This document shows, piece by piece, positions 1 through 8,178 of a DNA stretch of 33,436 bases. The position numbers were made by a program, and so were the translations under genes. Every line of letters starts with the position of its first letter. Positions within the stretch are counted from its first letter, which is position 1. The stretch lies in assembly GCA_947493495.1 (NCBI GenBank), contig CANLRN010000048.1:1-33436 (forward strand), read 5' to 3'. The notes under the pieces were generated by a model, which did no database searches, was not told where the DNA came from, and saw only the letters and a program-made list of their open reading frames with translations. This DNA is from an uncultured Aquimarina sp. GTDB lineage: Bacteria; Bacteroidota; Bacteroidia; Flavobacteriales; Flavobacteriaceae.

Positions 1-160
1 ATTTTTAACGATAAAATTTCAATAGGACAATTTGAAACGTAGAAGCTGCTTACCAGTTAGAAACTTTATGTTACAGTAAAAAAATGTCTATGAATATGGG
101 TTTAACCCAGATGATGTGTTAGAACTTCGTTATGAGTCAATGATATACAATGAATATTAG
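1..160 (+). pseudogene. Possible degraded coding remnant
   Basis: No intact reading frame exists here, but three short stretches in three successive plus-strand frames read like one protein. They are frame 1 over about 1-39, frame 3 over about 36-84, and frame 2 over 80-160, which ends in NPDDVLELRYESMIYNEY and a TAG at 158-160. Two single-base shifts would join them. I do not recognise the family. The composition is protein-like, but the stretches are short and chance is possible. The remaining bases up to 253 show nothing I can name. Confidence 0.25.
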
Positions 161-253
161 TGTTTTCTTCACCGTATGGTTAAATTAAAAAATACAGTCT
201 ACGTTAGTATTTGCAGTAGATCATAGATGCAATAGATTTTTTGAATCTGGGGG

Positions 254-1312
254 TTAATCCTTCTGTTCTTTATTAAAATACACCAAATAGTAATACATCT
301 GCTTTTCTTCATCCCATCCTTTTTCTACAAATTTTTCTGCAGATTCTGGATTAATAAAATCCATTTTTATCTGAATATTGGTGTCTAGATTAATGGTATT
401 CTTTATTTTTTTTCTAGCGGCAGATACAGCTGTATTGGCAATAGGAAATTCTGTAAGGTCTTCTATGTGATATTTAGGTGCTTTTTCTACTTTATAATGC
501 TTAAATTCTGGTATCAAATCTGGATTGTCAATCACTTCATTTAAAAAAGCAGATTCTTCGAATGTATCATTTTTTGCAAAGTGATTTACTGCCCGATTCA
601 TAAACATCACTTCTTCTTTTTTGTCTTCTGCTGGTAGCACTACATCTTTGGCAAAATCCTGACAAAATTTCATGTATTTTTTAGTATAAAAATTTTCATC
701 AGCAAAAGCTTCTACTCCCAAGAAATGCTCTAACCAATATTTTGTATCATAACGATTAGAGTCTACCGATAAGATTTTGTATCCTTCCTCTTTTTTATGA
801 TTGAATACCAAACAACCTTTATCTAACTTGTTTAGACTAACTCCTTGCTGTAATAGCAATTCTATAGTTGTGCCTTTTTCTTCAAATTGAAGAAAATCGT
901 GTTTTAATTCGGATTTAAAAATCCCAATAGCAGCTACTTTTTCATTGTCTATCGTCAGATTTTCTAGATAGGTAACATAGACTTCTCCACTTTTTATATG
1001 CGGATGCTGAGACTGCTCATAAAGCAAAGATGCTATTCTTTTTGATTTTTCGTGTGCCGAAGAAGGATTTTCAAAAATCTCTGTTACGATTTTGTATAGG
1101 GGGTTGAATTCCATGTCTACTTCATTAGTAAACTGAAAATAATTTTCCTCCTTTTCTCTAAAAGGTTTAAAGAAATATTCTTTTAGCAATGCAGTTAATT
1201 CATCATTAATAGCATAAGGAGTGTCTGATAAGAAAATGTTTTCATTTCTACTTTTATTCCCTATTTTATGAATTGAAAGTGATTCTATCTGCGTGTTGTA
1301 TAGGTTGATCAT
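254..1312 (-). CDS. Nucleoid-associated protein (37-kDa NdpA/YejK family)
   Basis: This 352-residue protein resembles the 37-kDa nucleoid-associated family (YejK/NdpA, PF04245), cytoplasmic proteins found with the nucleoid. Visible hallmarks are the N-terminal IESLSIHKIGNKSRNENIFL segment, a central GCLVFN stretch near residue 172, and the C-terminal IKMDFINPESAEKF strand region near 320-335. The length fits Bacteroidota members of the family. There is no signal peptide or membrane segment. The ATG at 1312 is the only good start. The gene runs in the same direction as the IVP-type gene upstream but lies beyond a repeat-rich gap, so co-transcription is uncertain. The biochemical role in this phylum is poorly defined. 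Confidence 0.8.
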   Translation of the reverse strand: MINLYNTQIESLSIHKIGNKSRNENIFLSDTPYAINDELTALLKEYFFKPFREKEENYFQFTNEVDMEFNPLYKIVTEIFENPSSAHEKSKRIASLLYEQSQHPHIKSGEVYVTYLENLTIDNEKVAAIGIFKSELKHDFLQFEEKGTTIELLLQQGVSLNKLDKGCLVFNHKKEEGYKILSVDSNRYDTKYWLEHFLGVEAFADENFYTKKYMKFCQDFAKDVVLPAEDKKEEVMFMNRAVNHFAKNDTFEESAFLNEVIDNPDLIPEFKHYKVEKAPKYHIEDLTEFPIANTAVSAARKKIKNTINLDTNIQIKMDFINPESAEKFVEKGWDEEKQMYYYLVYFNKEQKD

Positions 1313-1324
1313 ATTTTTTTAGTT

Positions 1325-1356
1325 ATAGAGAAGCAAAGTTGCAAAGAGACAAAGAT
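1325..1356. repeat. 8-bp-periodic degenerate repeat, 3' side of the IVP gene
   Basis: The plus strand divides into consecutive 8-base units ATAGAGAA, GCAAAGTT, GCAAAGAG and ACAAAGAT. The AAAG core recurs with a period of eight. A second tract with the same period lies on the other side of the four-helix gene at 1759-1798. Confidence 0.55.
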
Positions 1357-1373
1357 TTAATTATATAATCTGA

Positions 1374-1730
1374 CTAAGAATCTTTGATTTTTCTAATATA
1401 GCTTGAAAGCATACGCTCTATTTCTCTAGTGTCTTCATATAACGAATTAAAATTATTTTCTTTTAAAAAGTAAAGGTTTTTTCCAATTTCTAATTGCGTC
1501 TGAACTTCAAACAACGAACTAATCGCAATATTCAAAAACCGAATATATTCTTTTTTACTCTCTCTGCCATAACCTTCTGCAATATTACTAGGAATTGAAA
1601 CCGATGCTCTTCTTAATTGAGATGATAAGCCATATTGTTCTTCTTTTGGAAACGATTTGGTTTCTTCATATACATTGGTGACTAAAACAATTGATTTTTG
1701 CCAAATTTTCAAGTCTCTAAAGGTACTCAT
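1374..1730 (-). CDS. Four-helix-bundle protein (23S rRNA IVP family)
   Basis: This 118-residue all-helical protein belongs to the TIGR02436 / 23S rRNA intervening-sequence protein family. It opens with FRDLKIWQKSI and has the family signature region SSQLRRASVSIPSNIAEGYG at about 36-55, then KKEYIRFLNIAISSLFEVQT at about 59-78. Homologues occur both inside rRNA intervening sequences and as stand-alone chromosomal genes, as here. Their function is unknown. The gene is bracketed by 8-bp-periodic repeats at 1325-1356 and 1759-1798, which suggests that gene and flanks move or were acquired as a unit (inference). The ATG at 1730 fits the family N terminus. Confidence 0.88.
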   Translation of the reverse strand: MSTFRDLKIWQKSIVLVTNVYEETKSFPKEEQYGLSSQLRRASVSIPSNIAEGYGRESKKEYIRFLNIAISSLFEVQTQLEIGKNLYFLKENNFNSLYEDTREIERMLSSYIRKIKDS

Positions 1731-1758
1731 TAAATTTTGTTGTTTTTTTAAAATTTAG

Positions 1759-1798
1759 ACTTTGTAACTTAGATTCTTAGAAACTTAGAGTCTTTAAA
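1759..1798. repeat. 8-bp-periodic degenerate repeat, 5' side of the IVP gene
   Basis: Five consecutive 8-base units on the plus strand read GACTTTGT, AACTTAGA, TTCTTAGA, AACTTAGA and GTCTTTAA. Unit two and unit four are identical. The tract lies upstream of the IVP gene (minus strand) and mirrors the tract at 1325-1356. Confidence 0.6.
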
Positions 1799-1799
1799 A

Positions 1800-2306
1800 T
1801 CAATTCCAATTTTCATTAAAGTCTAATTCGTCATAATCATCAATATCTAGCACCTCATTTTCGCTATGAGTATCAATTTCATCAGCTTTGAACTCTTTTT
1901 CAGGTGCAGCATCAGGTAATTGGCCGTGTATATACATCACATTTGGGTATTCTCTTCCGTTTTCATACTCGACAATTTCTGCAAGTTCTACCATAAAAGT
2001 CCACATACTTAAGAAATCATATACATATAATAGTCTAGGAGATGCTTCGTGTACTACATCAATAAGTGTAGTTTCATTCATTAATCGAACAGGTTGATTA
2101 CCATCATTCATATCAAAAAGAGAGATTTCTTCACCCTGATTCCACTTTGGATCACTGATATAAAAGGAAGCCATTTCCATACCATCAAAACCAAAAGATT
2201 GGTTAATGACATTATGAAACTGTTCTAATGTAGCATCTTGTTCAATCTCGATATCTCTAAAGACATCTTCTTCGGTATCTAAGATGATTCTAAATCTATA
2301 AATCAT
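1800..2306 (-). CDS. pRiA4b ORF-3-like / IS1096 passenger (TnpR-like) protein
   Basis: This 168-residue soluble protein resembles the plasmid pRiA4b ORF-3-like family (PF07929), which includes a passenger protein of IS1096. The opening MIYRFRIIL, followed by acidic segments and the LEQFHNVINQSFGFDGMEMASFYISD region at about 28-53, is typical. The C terminus (from about 135) is strongly acidic. Family members have no established biochemical activity, and the old link to transposition does not make this a mobile element. No transposase is adjacent. It follows ctaA on the same strand with a 74-base gap and may have its own promoter. Confidence 0.78.
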   Translation of the reverse strand: MIYRFRIILDTEEDVFRDIEIEQDATLEQFHNVINQSFGFDGMEMASFYISDPKWNQGEEISLFDMNDGNQPVRLMNETTLIDVVHEASPRLLYVYDFLSMWTFMVELAEIVEYENGREYPNVMYIHGQLPDAAPEKEFKADEIDTHSENEVLDIDDYDELDFNENWN

Positions 2307-2380
2307 ACATTGTTATTTTGGATCGTAAAGATACGAACTTGTTTTTTTACGGGATCTAATTTTTAGATGGCATTGTAAGC

Positions 2381-3409
2381 TTATGTTTCGACATATGTAT
2401 TTTTAAACACCTCTAATACTATATAAAATTGAACCCCAAATAATAATGAGGATATGACTAAATGCAATGGTTGTGTAAGAAATGGAAAATCAAAATAATA
2501 CATAGTAACTCCTGTAAGTATTTCGATACCTACTAAGAGTAATACAAAGTTTAATTTATGTAATTGTAGCTGTAGCATTTTTTGTTTCCAAATCAACCAA
2601 ACATTAACCAATACGATTGCTATAGATAGAGAGCGGTGTATATAAAATTTTGCTGTTGGGGTGTCTAACCATTGCGATTTAGCCAATTCACCCACTATTT
2701 TTATTTGTTCATCTACATATTGGCGTACTTGTGTGCCTAAAGCAACTTGTATTAATGTTAGAATTACCGAAAATACAAGCACATTTCTAAAAACTACTGA
2801 GTAAATTGATGATGTAAAATGTTCTTTAGTTAGATATAATATATATATTAAAATTGCCAAAATGATAAAAGCAACTACCATATGAATGGTAATTCTAATA
2901 GGTAATAAATTAGAGTCGACAACTACTTTACCTAACCACGATTGAAAACCCATGGCGAGGATGGTAAAAGAGGCTAAAATCGGAATTTCTTTTTTCGTAT
3001 TCCAAAATTTAAAAGATACTATAAACATTAGTAAAATAGGGATCCCAGAAATAACGGTGACAAGGCGATTGATATATTCTATCCAAGTATGCCATACATT
3101 AAAAATGGCATAGTCATGTTTTGTATATGATTCCCAATTTTTTGATTCATATGAAGCTCTAGATGAAAAATCTTTTGGAGCAATTTTTAATTCTTTATTT
3201 AGAATAACAATGAATCCCTTTTTATAACTATGATTTGGTTTCCATTGGATCTGTGCTTCTTCAGTGGGAGGAATGTAATATCCAAAACATTTTGGCCAGT
3301 CTGGACATCCCATCCCAGATCCAGTCATTCTTACCACAGCACCCGCAATAATAATTAGATAGATTAATGTAATAGAAGTGATAACAAGTGGTCTGAAGTA
3401 TTTTTTCAT
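2381..3409 (-). CDS. ctaA: Heme A synthase (COX15/CtaA)
   Basis: This integral membrane enzyme oxidises the C8 methyl of heme O to a formyl group, giving heme A for aa3-type cytochrome oxidase. The 342-residue protein has about eight hydrophobic segments and four histidines in the expected helices (H107, H176, H258, H316), matching the heme ligands of the family. A cysteine pair, C35 and C41, lies in the first outer loop (SGMGCPDWPKC). The length and the loop between helices 1 and 2 fit the COX15 type. It is downstream of cca with a 58-base gap on the same strand. No other oxidase-assembly gene is in the window. Confidence 0.93.
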   Translation of the reverse strand: MKKYFRPLVITSITLIYLIIIAGAVVRMTGSGMGCPDWPKCFGYYIPPTEEAQIQWKPNHSYKKGFIVILNKELKIAPKDFSSRASYESKNWESYTKHDYAIFNVWHTWIEYINRLVTVISGIPILLMFIVSFKFWNTKKEIPILASFTILAMGFQSWLGKVVVDSNLLPIRITIHMVVAFIILAILIYILYLTKEHFTSSIYSVVFRNVLVFSVILTLIQVALGTQVRQYVDEQIKIVGELAKSQWLDTPTAKFYIHRSLSIAIVLVNVWLIWKQKMLQLQLHKLNFVLLLVGIEILTGVTMYYFDFPFLTQPLHLVISSLLFGVQFYIVLEVFKNTYVET

Positions 3410-3467
3410 TACTCTGCTTCTGAGTTTTAGTTATTTTTTGGTGTCATAGCGTATTTCTCTTCATATT

Positions 3468-4892
3468 TCAGTCACTCTTTAATCCTAGTTCTTTCCCTTT
3501 TTTGATCATAAACTGATAGGCTGCATCATGTTCATTTGGGATATCACCTTCTAGAATAGCTTCTTTAATCGCTTCTTTTATGATTCCAATTTCTCGCGAA
3601 GGTTTTATATCGAAGGTTTTCATAATTTCCTGACCCGTAACGGGAGGTTGAAAATTACGGATGTGGTCACGCTCTTCGACCTCCACCATTTTCTGGCGTA
3701 CTATTTTAAAATTATTGTGATATTTTTTAAAACGTTTTGGGTTTTTGGTAGTGATATCAGCTTCGCACAATGTCATGAGTTCTTCGATATAATCCCCAGC
3801 ATCAAATACTAGCCTTCTTACAGCAGCATCTGTTACATCTGTAGCAATGACAATAGGCCGGGAACTCATTAACACCATTTTCTGAACAAATTTCATTTTT
3901 TCATTTAATGGCATTTTCAAGCGTTTAAATAGCTTAAAAACCATTTTAGATCCTACAAATTCATGCCCGTGGAAGGTCCATCCAACTTTTTTGCTAAAAC
4001 GTTTGGTAGGTGCTTTTCCAATATCGTGCAGTAACGCTGCCCAGCGCAACCATACATCATCTGTGTTTTCTGAAATGTTATCTACGACTTCTAATGTGTG
4101 GTAAAAATTATCTTTGTGTTTTTGACCTTCGATTTCATCAATACCTTTTAGCGCAGTTAACTCAGGAAGGATATAGGTAAGTAAACCAGTTTTTTCTAAT
4201 AATAAAAACCCGATGGATGGTTTTTTGCTTCCTAAAATTTTATGCAATTCATCAACAATACGCTCATTAGTGATGATTTTAATTCGATTTTTATTTTTAG
4301 AGATTGCCTGTAAGGAGGACTCTTCAATTTTAAAATTTAGTTGTGTCGCAAACCGAATCGCCCTCATCATCCTCAGCGGATCATCAGAATACGTAATATC
4401 TGGGTCTAATGGGGTTCGGATGATTTTAGTTTTTAGATCTTCAATGCCATTAAAAGGATCTAATAACGATCCATATGTATCTTTAGAGAGACTTAATGCT
4501 AACGCATTAATAGTAAAATCTCGACGATTTTGATCATCTTGTAGCGTACCGTTTTCTACAATTGGATTCCTGCTATCTCTTCGATAAGACTCTTTTCTAG
4601 CACCTACAAATTCTACCTCGATATCATCCGCTTTGAGCATAGCTGTACCATAGGTTTTAAACACCTGAATTATAGGGCTGTCTGGCAATAATTGCGAAAC
4701 TTCTTTTGCCAATTCGATACCACTGCCTACAGCAACGATGTCAATATCCTTGGCAGTACCTCGTTGTAATATATAATCTCTAACAAATCCTCCAATCACA
4801 TAACTATCGAGATGTAGATTGGTTGCTGCTTGACTTATGGTTTTGAATATACTAAGTTGTAAAGCTTTTTTATAATTTTTTGCTTCTGGCAT
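3468..4892 (-). CDS. cca: CCA tRNA nucleotidyltransferase with HD domain
   Basis: The enzyme adds or repairs the 3' CCA end of tRNAs using CTP and ATP, without a nucleic-acid template. Residues 32-38 hold the GGFVRD nucleotidyltransferase motif, D49 and D51 form the catalytic DxD pair, and RRDFTINALA lies at 123-132. The neck and body domain follows at about 170-225. A C-terminal HD phosphohydrolase domain has H289-D290 in LLHDIGK. At 474 residues it is the usual length for Bacteroidota HD-containing members. It starts six bases after the tsaC stop, so the two are almost certainly co-transcribed. Confidence 0.94.
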   Translation of the reverse strand: MPEAKNYKKALQLSIFKTISQAATNLHLDSYVIGGFVRDYILQRGTAKDIDIVAVGSGIELAKEVSQLLPDSPIIQVFKTYGTAMLKADDIEVEFVGARKESYRRDSRNPIVENGTLQDDQNRRDFTINALALSLSKDTYGSLLDPFNGIEDLKTKIIRTPLDPDITYSDDPLRMMRAIRFATQLNFKIEESSLQAISKNKNRIKIITNERIVDELHKILGSKKPSIGFLLLEKTGLLTYILPELTALKGIDEIEGQKHKDNFYHTLEVVDNISENTDDVWLRWAALLHDIGKAPTKRFSKKVGWTFHGHEFVGSKMVFKLFKRLKMPLNEKMKFVQKMVLMSSRPIVIATDVTDAAVRRLVFDAGDYIEELMTLCEADITTKNPKRFKKYHNNFKIVRQKMVEVEERDHIRNFQPPVTGQEIMKTFDIKPSREIGIIKEAIKEAILEGDIPNEHDAAYQFMIKKGKELGLKSD

Positions 4893-4898
4893 GAAAAT

Positions 4899-5468
4899 TT
4901 ACTTCCTGATAATTTTTACCGTGCTATTGCCTCCTATTTTTATAATCGAAGAGGGTTTAGCATCTTTGTTTTGAAGCGGTAAATTTACAACATAGTCTAC
5001 GCCTTCCAAAATCTCCTTACTGATTTCTTGTAAGTTTCTAGGAGTCGCTTTACCACTAATATTGGCTGAAGTAGAAACAATAGGTCTTTTGAGTTTTTTA
5101 ATAAGTTTGTTGCAAAAAGAATCACGTACTACGCGTATGCCTAGCGTATTGTCTTCGGCAATTAGATTTTCTGCCACGCGTAGGGGTCTGTCATAGATAA
5201 TGGTGGTCGCTTTTTTAGCATATTTTAGGATATCATAAGCCACCTCAGGGACTTCCTCTACATACTGCTGTAACATTTTAAAATCACTGACTAAGCATAA
5301 CATCGATTTACTATCTTCTCGTTGTTTTAGCGCATATATTTTATCCACGGCTTCTGCATTCGTAGCATCACAACCAATACCCCAAACAGTATCGGTGGGG
5401 TAGAGGATAAGCCCTCCTTTTTTGAGAATGGGTATTGTTTTTTCTATTTCTTCTCGGTAGTCTTGCAT
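4899..5468 (-). CDS. tsaC: L-threonylcarbamoyladenylate synthase (TsaC/YrdC type)
   Basis: The enzyme makes threonylcarbamoyl-AMP from threonine, bicarbonate and ATP, the first step toward t6A37 in ANN-decoding tRNAs. The 189-residue protein is a single YrdC domain without the C-terminal Sua5 extension. Motifs include LYPTDTVWGIGCDAT near residue 22, the basic KQREDSK stretch near 48, and VSTSANISG near 133. It leads a tightly packed pair with cca, and both genes act on tRNA. A promoter-like TAACTTTC lies at 5491-5498 (minus strand), one base off the phylum consensus. Confidence 0.92.
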   Translation of the reverse strand: MQDYREEIEKTIPILKKGGLILYPTDTVWGIGCDATNAEAVDKIYALKQREDSKSMLCLVSDFKMLQQYVEEVPEVAYDILKYAKKATTIIYDRPLRVAENLIAEDNTLGIRVVRDSFCNKLIKKLKRPIVSTSANISGKATPRNLQEISKEILEGVDYVVNLPLQNKDAKPSSIIKIGGNSTVKIIRK

Positions 5469-5883
5469 TATTGGTATTAGTTTTCTGTAAGAAAGTTATT
5501 GTATTAGGTATATTTCGAAAGTAAAGTTAGAATGAGAGAGCGTAACTTAGTTGTTGAAATATTCCTAATATAAGATGCGTAACATTAGTAATTAGTTAAT
5601 AATGTATACATTCTGAATGTACAATAAAACTCTTTTTGTGCGAAAATAGTCTTAAATCATATCATAACAAAAAACTTTCTTGAAAGACTAATAGATGGTA
5701 GTATCTCCTTTATGGTTGCAAGAGTTCGATTACAAAAAATAATATAAAAAATTAGCATAAAAATAAATTGGCTCTATTCTCAGATGACAGATATGTATTT
5801 ATATCTCTGAAAATAAAGCCAATATTTTATATATTGTTTAAGGCTAGACTAAAAATGGTTCTAAGTCCTTTTTTTAGAATCGA
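5469..5883. other. Intergenic region between tsaC and the GH16 gene
   Basis: This gap of about 415 bases has no convincing gene. It holds the weak tsaC promoter candidate near 5491 and the long hairpin at 5768-5822. The rest is AT-rich with nothing I can name. Confidence 0.6.
5768..5822 (-). terminator. Long imperfect hairpin, probable terminator of the GH16 gene
   Basis: Arms at 5768-5783 and 5807-5822 pair over 16 positions with two mismatches (G-U pairs in one orientation). A bulge at 5784-5788 is followed by an inner perfect stem, AGATAT at 5789-5794 with ATATCT at 5801-5806. On the minus strand the hairpin follows the GH16 stop by about 60 bases and leads into a T-rich tract, as expected for an intrinsic terminator. 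Confidence 0.6.
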
Positions 5884-7164
5884 TTACATATCCTGTAGTT
5901 CCCAGGTTCTTACGTAGTCAATTCTCATCGTATTAACCGTATCATCTGATAATTCAGATTTTTGAGGAAGACCTCCTAACCATGGAGCATCGAAAGTCCA
6001 TAATCCCATATAAACAAATAATTCTCTAGTAAATTCACGGTTAGGGAATGTATCTCCCGTTTGATGTTCTCCTACAACGATACTACCAGCTGGTTCACCA
6101 TCAAGATAGAACTGAACATTTTTTGAATCTTTCCACCAAGCACCATATATATGAAAACCTTCATTCCAATTTACATTTTTTAATGGATTGGTATCAGATA
6201 ATCCACTTCTGTTAAAATCACCTTTATTTCTTATTGTTTGAGGAGTAAGATTATCAACTACGTGGAAGTATTGAGAATTCATCTGTGAAGGGAAATCAGG
6301 CTGACAATTACAAGAAGGGTTAGAGTTATTTTCGATAATATCTATTTCATCTCTGTTATCAGAATCTCCATTGTTTAACCAAAATGTATTGTACGCAGAA
6401 ATATGTGCAGTTTTAATTCTACTTTCTATATATACTGGATAATTGATTAAACCTGTAGAACGAATTCTAGCAGTTTGAAACCATCTGTCTTCAGGGTTGC
6501 TCTCATTAAGAATGGCTTTTATCCATAGATTTCCATCTGCTACTCCAGAATTATCATCAGATGCAGACATAAAAACAGGAGGGTCGTAATTCCATGTGGT
6601 TTTTATCCATTTTGATGGGTTCCAAGCATCAAATTCATCAGAAGTTTCTTCTGATTTAACCCATTGCTTACCTTCAGGTGTTGTGTTTCTTATAGACACA
6701 AAAGATGGTAAATTAGGATCTATATTATTAAAGGAATCAGCAGAAGGGACAAATTGATTTACAGTGATTGTTACTGTAGCCGTATCTTGGTCACCATTGC
6801 TATCGGTAATGGTATACGTAAAACTATCAGTTCCACTATAGTTAGCATTAGGGATATATTCGAACACACCATCACTAACCTCTGTTATCGTACCATTGGT
6901 CGGTTCGGATGCTAATGCGTAATCATCTCCATCTCCTCCATCGTCGCCAATAGAATCATTAGTCGAAACATTGATTTGATTTGTTGTCCCTGCAGCGCTA
7001 TCTTCTTCGACTGTTAGTGTATCAGCAGCAGCAGTAGGATTGTCACTTGCGGGTGTTGGGTCGGGGGAATCATCACTACCACCACAACTCATAATTACAA
7101 GACATACTAATGCAGTATATAATATTGAATATTGATTTTTGTAGGAAAAAATTCTTTTCATCAT
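5884..7164 (-). CDS. GH16 glycoside hydrolase lipoprotein (agarase/porphyranase-like)
   Basis: This is a surface or periplasmic lipoprotein predicted to cut beta-linked galactans of red-algal type. Residues 1-27 form an SPII signal ending in IMSC (C27), followed by GGSDD, which resembles a Bacteroidota surface-export signal. Residues 44-136 form a cadherin/VCBS-like Ig domain (SGTDSFTYTITDSNGDQDTA). The catalytic domain spans about 150-424 with the beta-bulge GH16 motif EIDIIE: nucleophile E273, D275, acid/base E278. The MGLWTFDAPWLGG region near 386-398 resembles agarases and porphyranases more than laminarinases. There is no SusC/SusD pair or other carbohydrate gene nearby. The exact substrate cannot be set from sequence reading alone. 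Confidence 0.87.
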   Translation of the reverse strand: MMKRIFSYKNQYSILYTALVCLVIMSCGGSDDSPDPTPASDNPTAAADTLTVEEDSAAGTTNQINVSTNDSIGDDGGDGDDYALASEPTNGTITEVSDGVFEYIPNANYSGTDSFTYTITDSNGDQDTATVTITVNQFVPSADSFNNIDPNLPSFVSIRNTTPEGKQWVKSEETSDEFDAWNPSKWIKTTWNYDPPVFMSASDDNSGVADGNLWIKAILNESNPEDRWFQTARIRSTGLINYPVYIESRIKTAHISAYNTFWLNNGDSDNRDEIDIIENNSNPSCNCQPDFPSQMNSQYFHVVDNLTPQTIRNKGDFNRSGLSDTNPLKNVNWNEGFHIYGAWWKDSKNVQFYLDGEPAGSIVVGEHQTGDTFPNREFTRELFVYMGLWTFDAPWLGGLPQKSELSDDTVNTMRIDYVRTWELQDM

Positions 7165-7472
7165 AGCTATTTTAGATTTAATTCTTTTATTGCAAATTTA
7201 ATTTAAATATTGTTATCGTTGTCTTAATATATGGTATTGTCAAGTTTAAATCAAGTATTTAAAGTTGATTTTTTTTGTATTTCATTGATGTTTTGTATAG
7301 AAATTTAGAAAAATCATTTTTTGAATGTATTGTTATTGTCTATTTGTTTTAGTCATAAAATAATTAGCACACTACTTTTTTAGAGTAAATCAATGATTAA
7401 AAAGATAGTATACTGTTAGTTAGTACGGAAAACTGTCTTTAGTATTACAGTAAAGTGATAAAAAGTTTTGAG
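7165..7472. other. Intergenic region upstream of the GH16 gene
   Basis: This gap of about 308 bases carries the candidate GH16 promoter at 7193-7200 next to the start codon. Elsewhere it is AT-rich. A weak five-base-pair inverted repeat at 7432-7451 follows the glutaredoxin-like gene but lacks the features of a good terminator. I see no gene or RNA. Confidence 0.5.
7193..7200 (-). promoter_or_regulatory. Candidate -7 promoter element of the GH16 gene
   Basis: The minus strand reads TAAATTTG, an exact match to the Bacteroidota -7 consensus TAnnTTTG, about 29 bases before the start codon. No clear -33 TTG is visible at the usual distance. Confidence 0.4.
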
Positions 7473-8120
7473 TTATTCTTTAGTGATTGAAGATGTAAAA
7501 GAATCTAAATTGCTAATAGGATGGATTAGTTTTCCTTTTTTTAATGATAAAGGCAGTTGTACAGTGTTTTTTGTATATCCTTTTTGTTCTAACAATTCCC
7601 AGAGATACTCTAAGTATCGACTTCTACTATTAATATTCACTTCTCTGAATTGTATATGTTTTTGCTGGAGTTTAGTGATTAAGCTAGTACACTTCTTACA
7701 GTTTTCTTTAGTAAAAATAATAATCTCTGATCGTAGGATAGAAGAAAGAGGAGCCTCTTTTTTAGGTTCTTTGCTTCTGTCAATTTCCATTGTTTCTAAT
7801 TTATCATTTACAATTAGAGTATAGGTATACGATGATGGGACGTCAGTAAGTGGAATAAGAATCATCATCTGTACTTTAGTTTTTGCTGGAATAATTTTAA
7901 GTACTGGACGTTGTGCACGTCTTCTATATCCTGTAGGATTTATTTTTAGAAAAACACTTTTATCACTGTCAGCATCATTTTGTACATATAAAATAGTCCG
8001 TTTTTTTAATTTTTCTTCAATTAGTCGTATTGCTTTTTCTTGAGCAATTAAAGTTGAATAAAAGGGGGTGAATACTAAAAAAGAAAAAAGAAAACTATAT
8101 GTAGTAAATGTATTTATCAT
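7473..8120 (-). CDS. Exported protein with C-terminal glutaredoxin-like domain
   Basis: This 215-residue protein has an N-terminal signal sequence (hydrophobic 8-26, ending near LIAQ). Residues 30-125 form a beta-rich region I cannot assign. Residues 131-215 look like a glutaredoxin/thioredoxin fold: strand SEIIIFTK, redox motif C141-K-K-C144, and a probable cis-proline P190 before LSLKKGKLI. If exported it would act in the periplasm. It sits 58 bases downstream of the metal permease gene on the same strand and may be the last gene of that operon. A redox role in metal handling is only an inference. The function of the N-terminal part is unknown. Confidence 0.65.
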   Translation of the reverse strand: MINTFTTYSFLFSFLVFTPFYSTLIAQEKAIRLIEEKLKKRTILYVQNDADSDKSVFLKINPTGYRRRAQRPVLKIIPAKTKVQMMILIPLTDVPSSYTYTLIVNDKLETMEIDRSKEPKKEAPLSSILRSEIIIFTKENCKKCTSLITKLQQKHIQFREVNINSRSRYLEYLWELLEQKGYTKNTVQLPLSLKKGKLIHPISNLDSFTSSITKE

Positions 8121-8178
8121 TCATTTTTAATTAAATATACAAGATATCTAAGAATTAAAAAACTACTTTATTATTTAG

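Noticed and set aside
1888..2097. Plus-strand reading frame opposite the pRiA4b-like gene
   Set aside because: Shadow frame of a well-supported minus-strand gene. Other opposite-strand frames over cca, the permeases, the barrel, cinA and DUF4097 were dropped for the same reason.
5721..5735. GTTCGA string resembling a tRNA T-arm
   Set aside because: No acceptor stem, D-arm or anticodon arm can be drawn around it.
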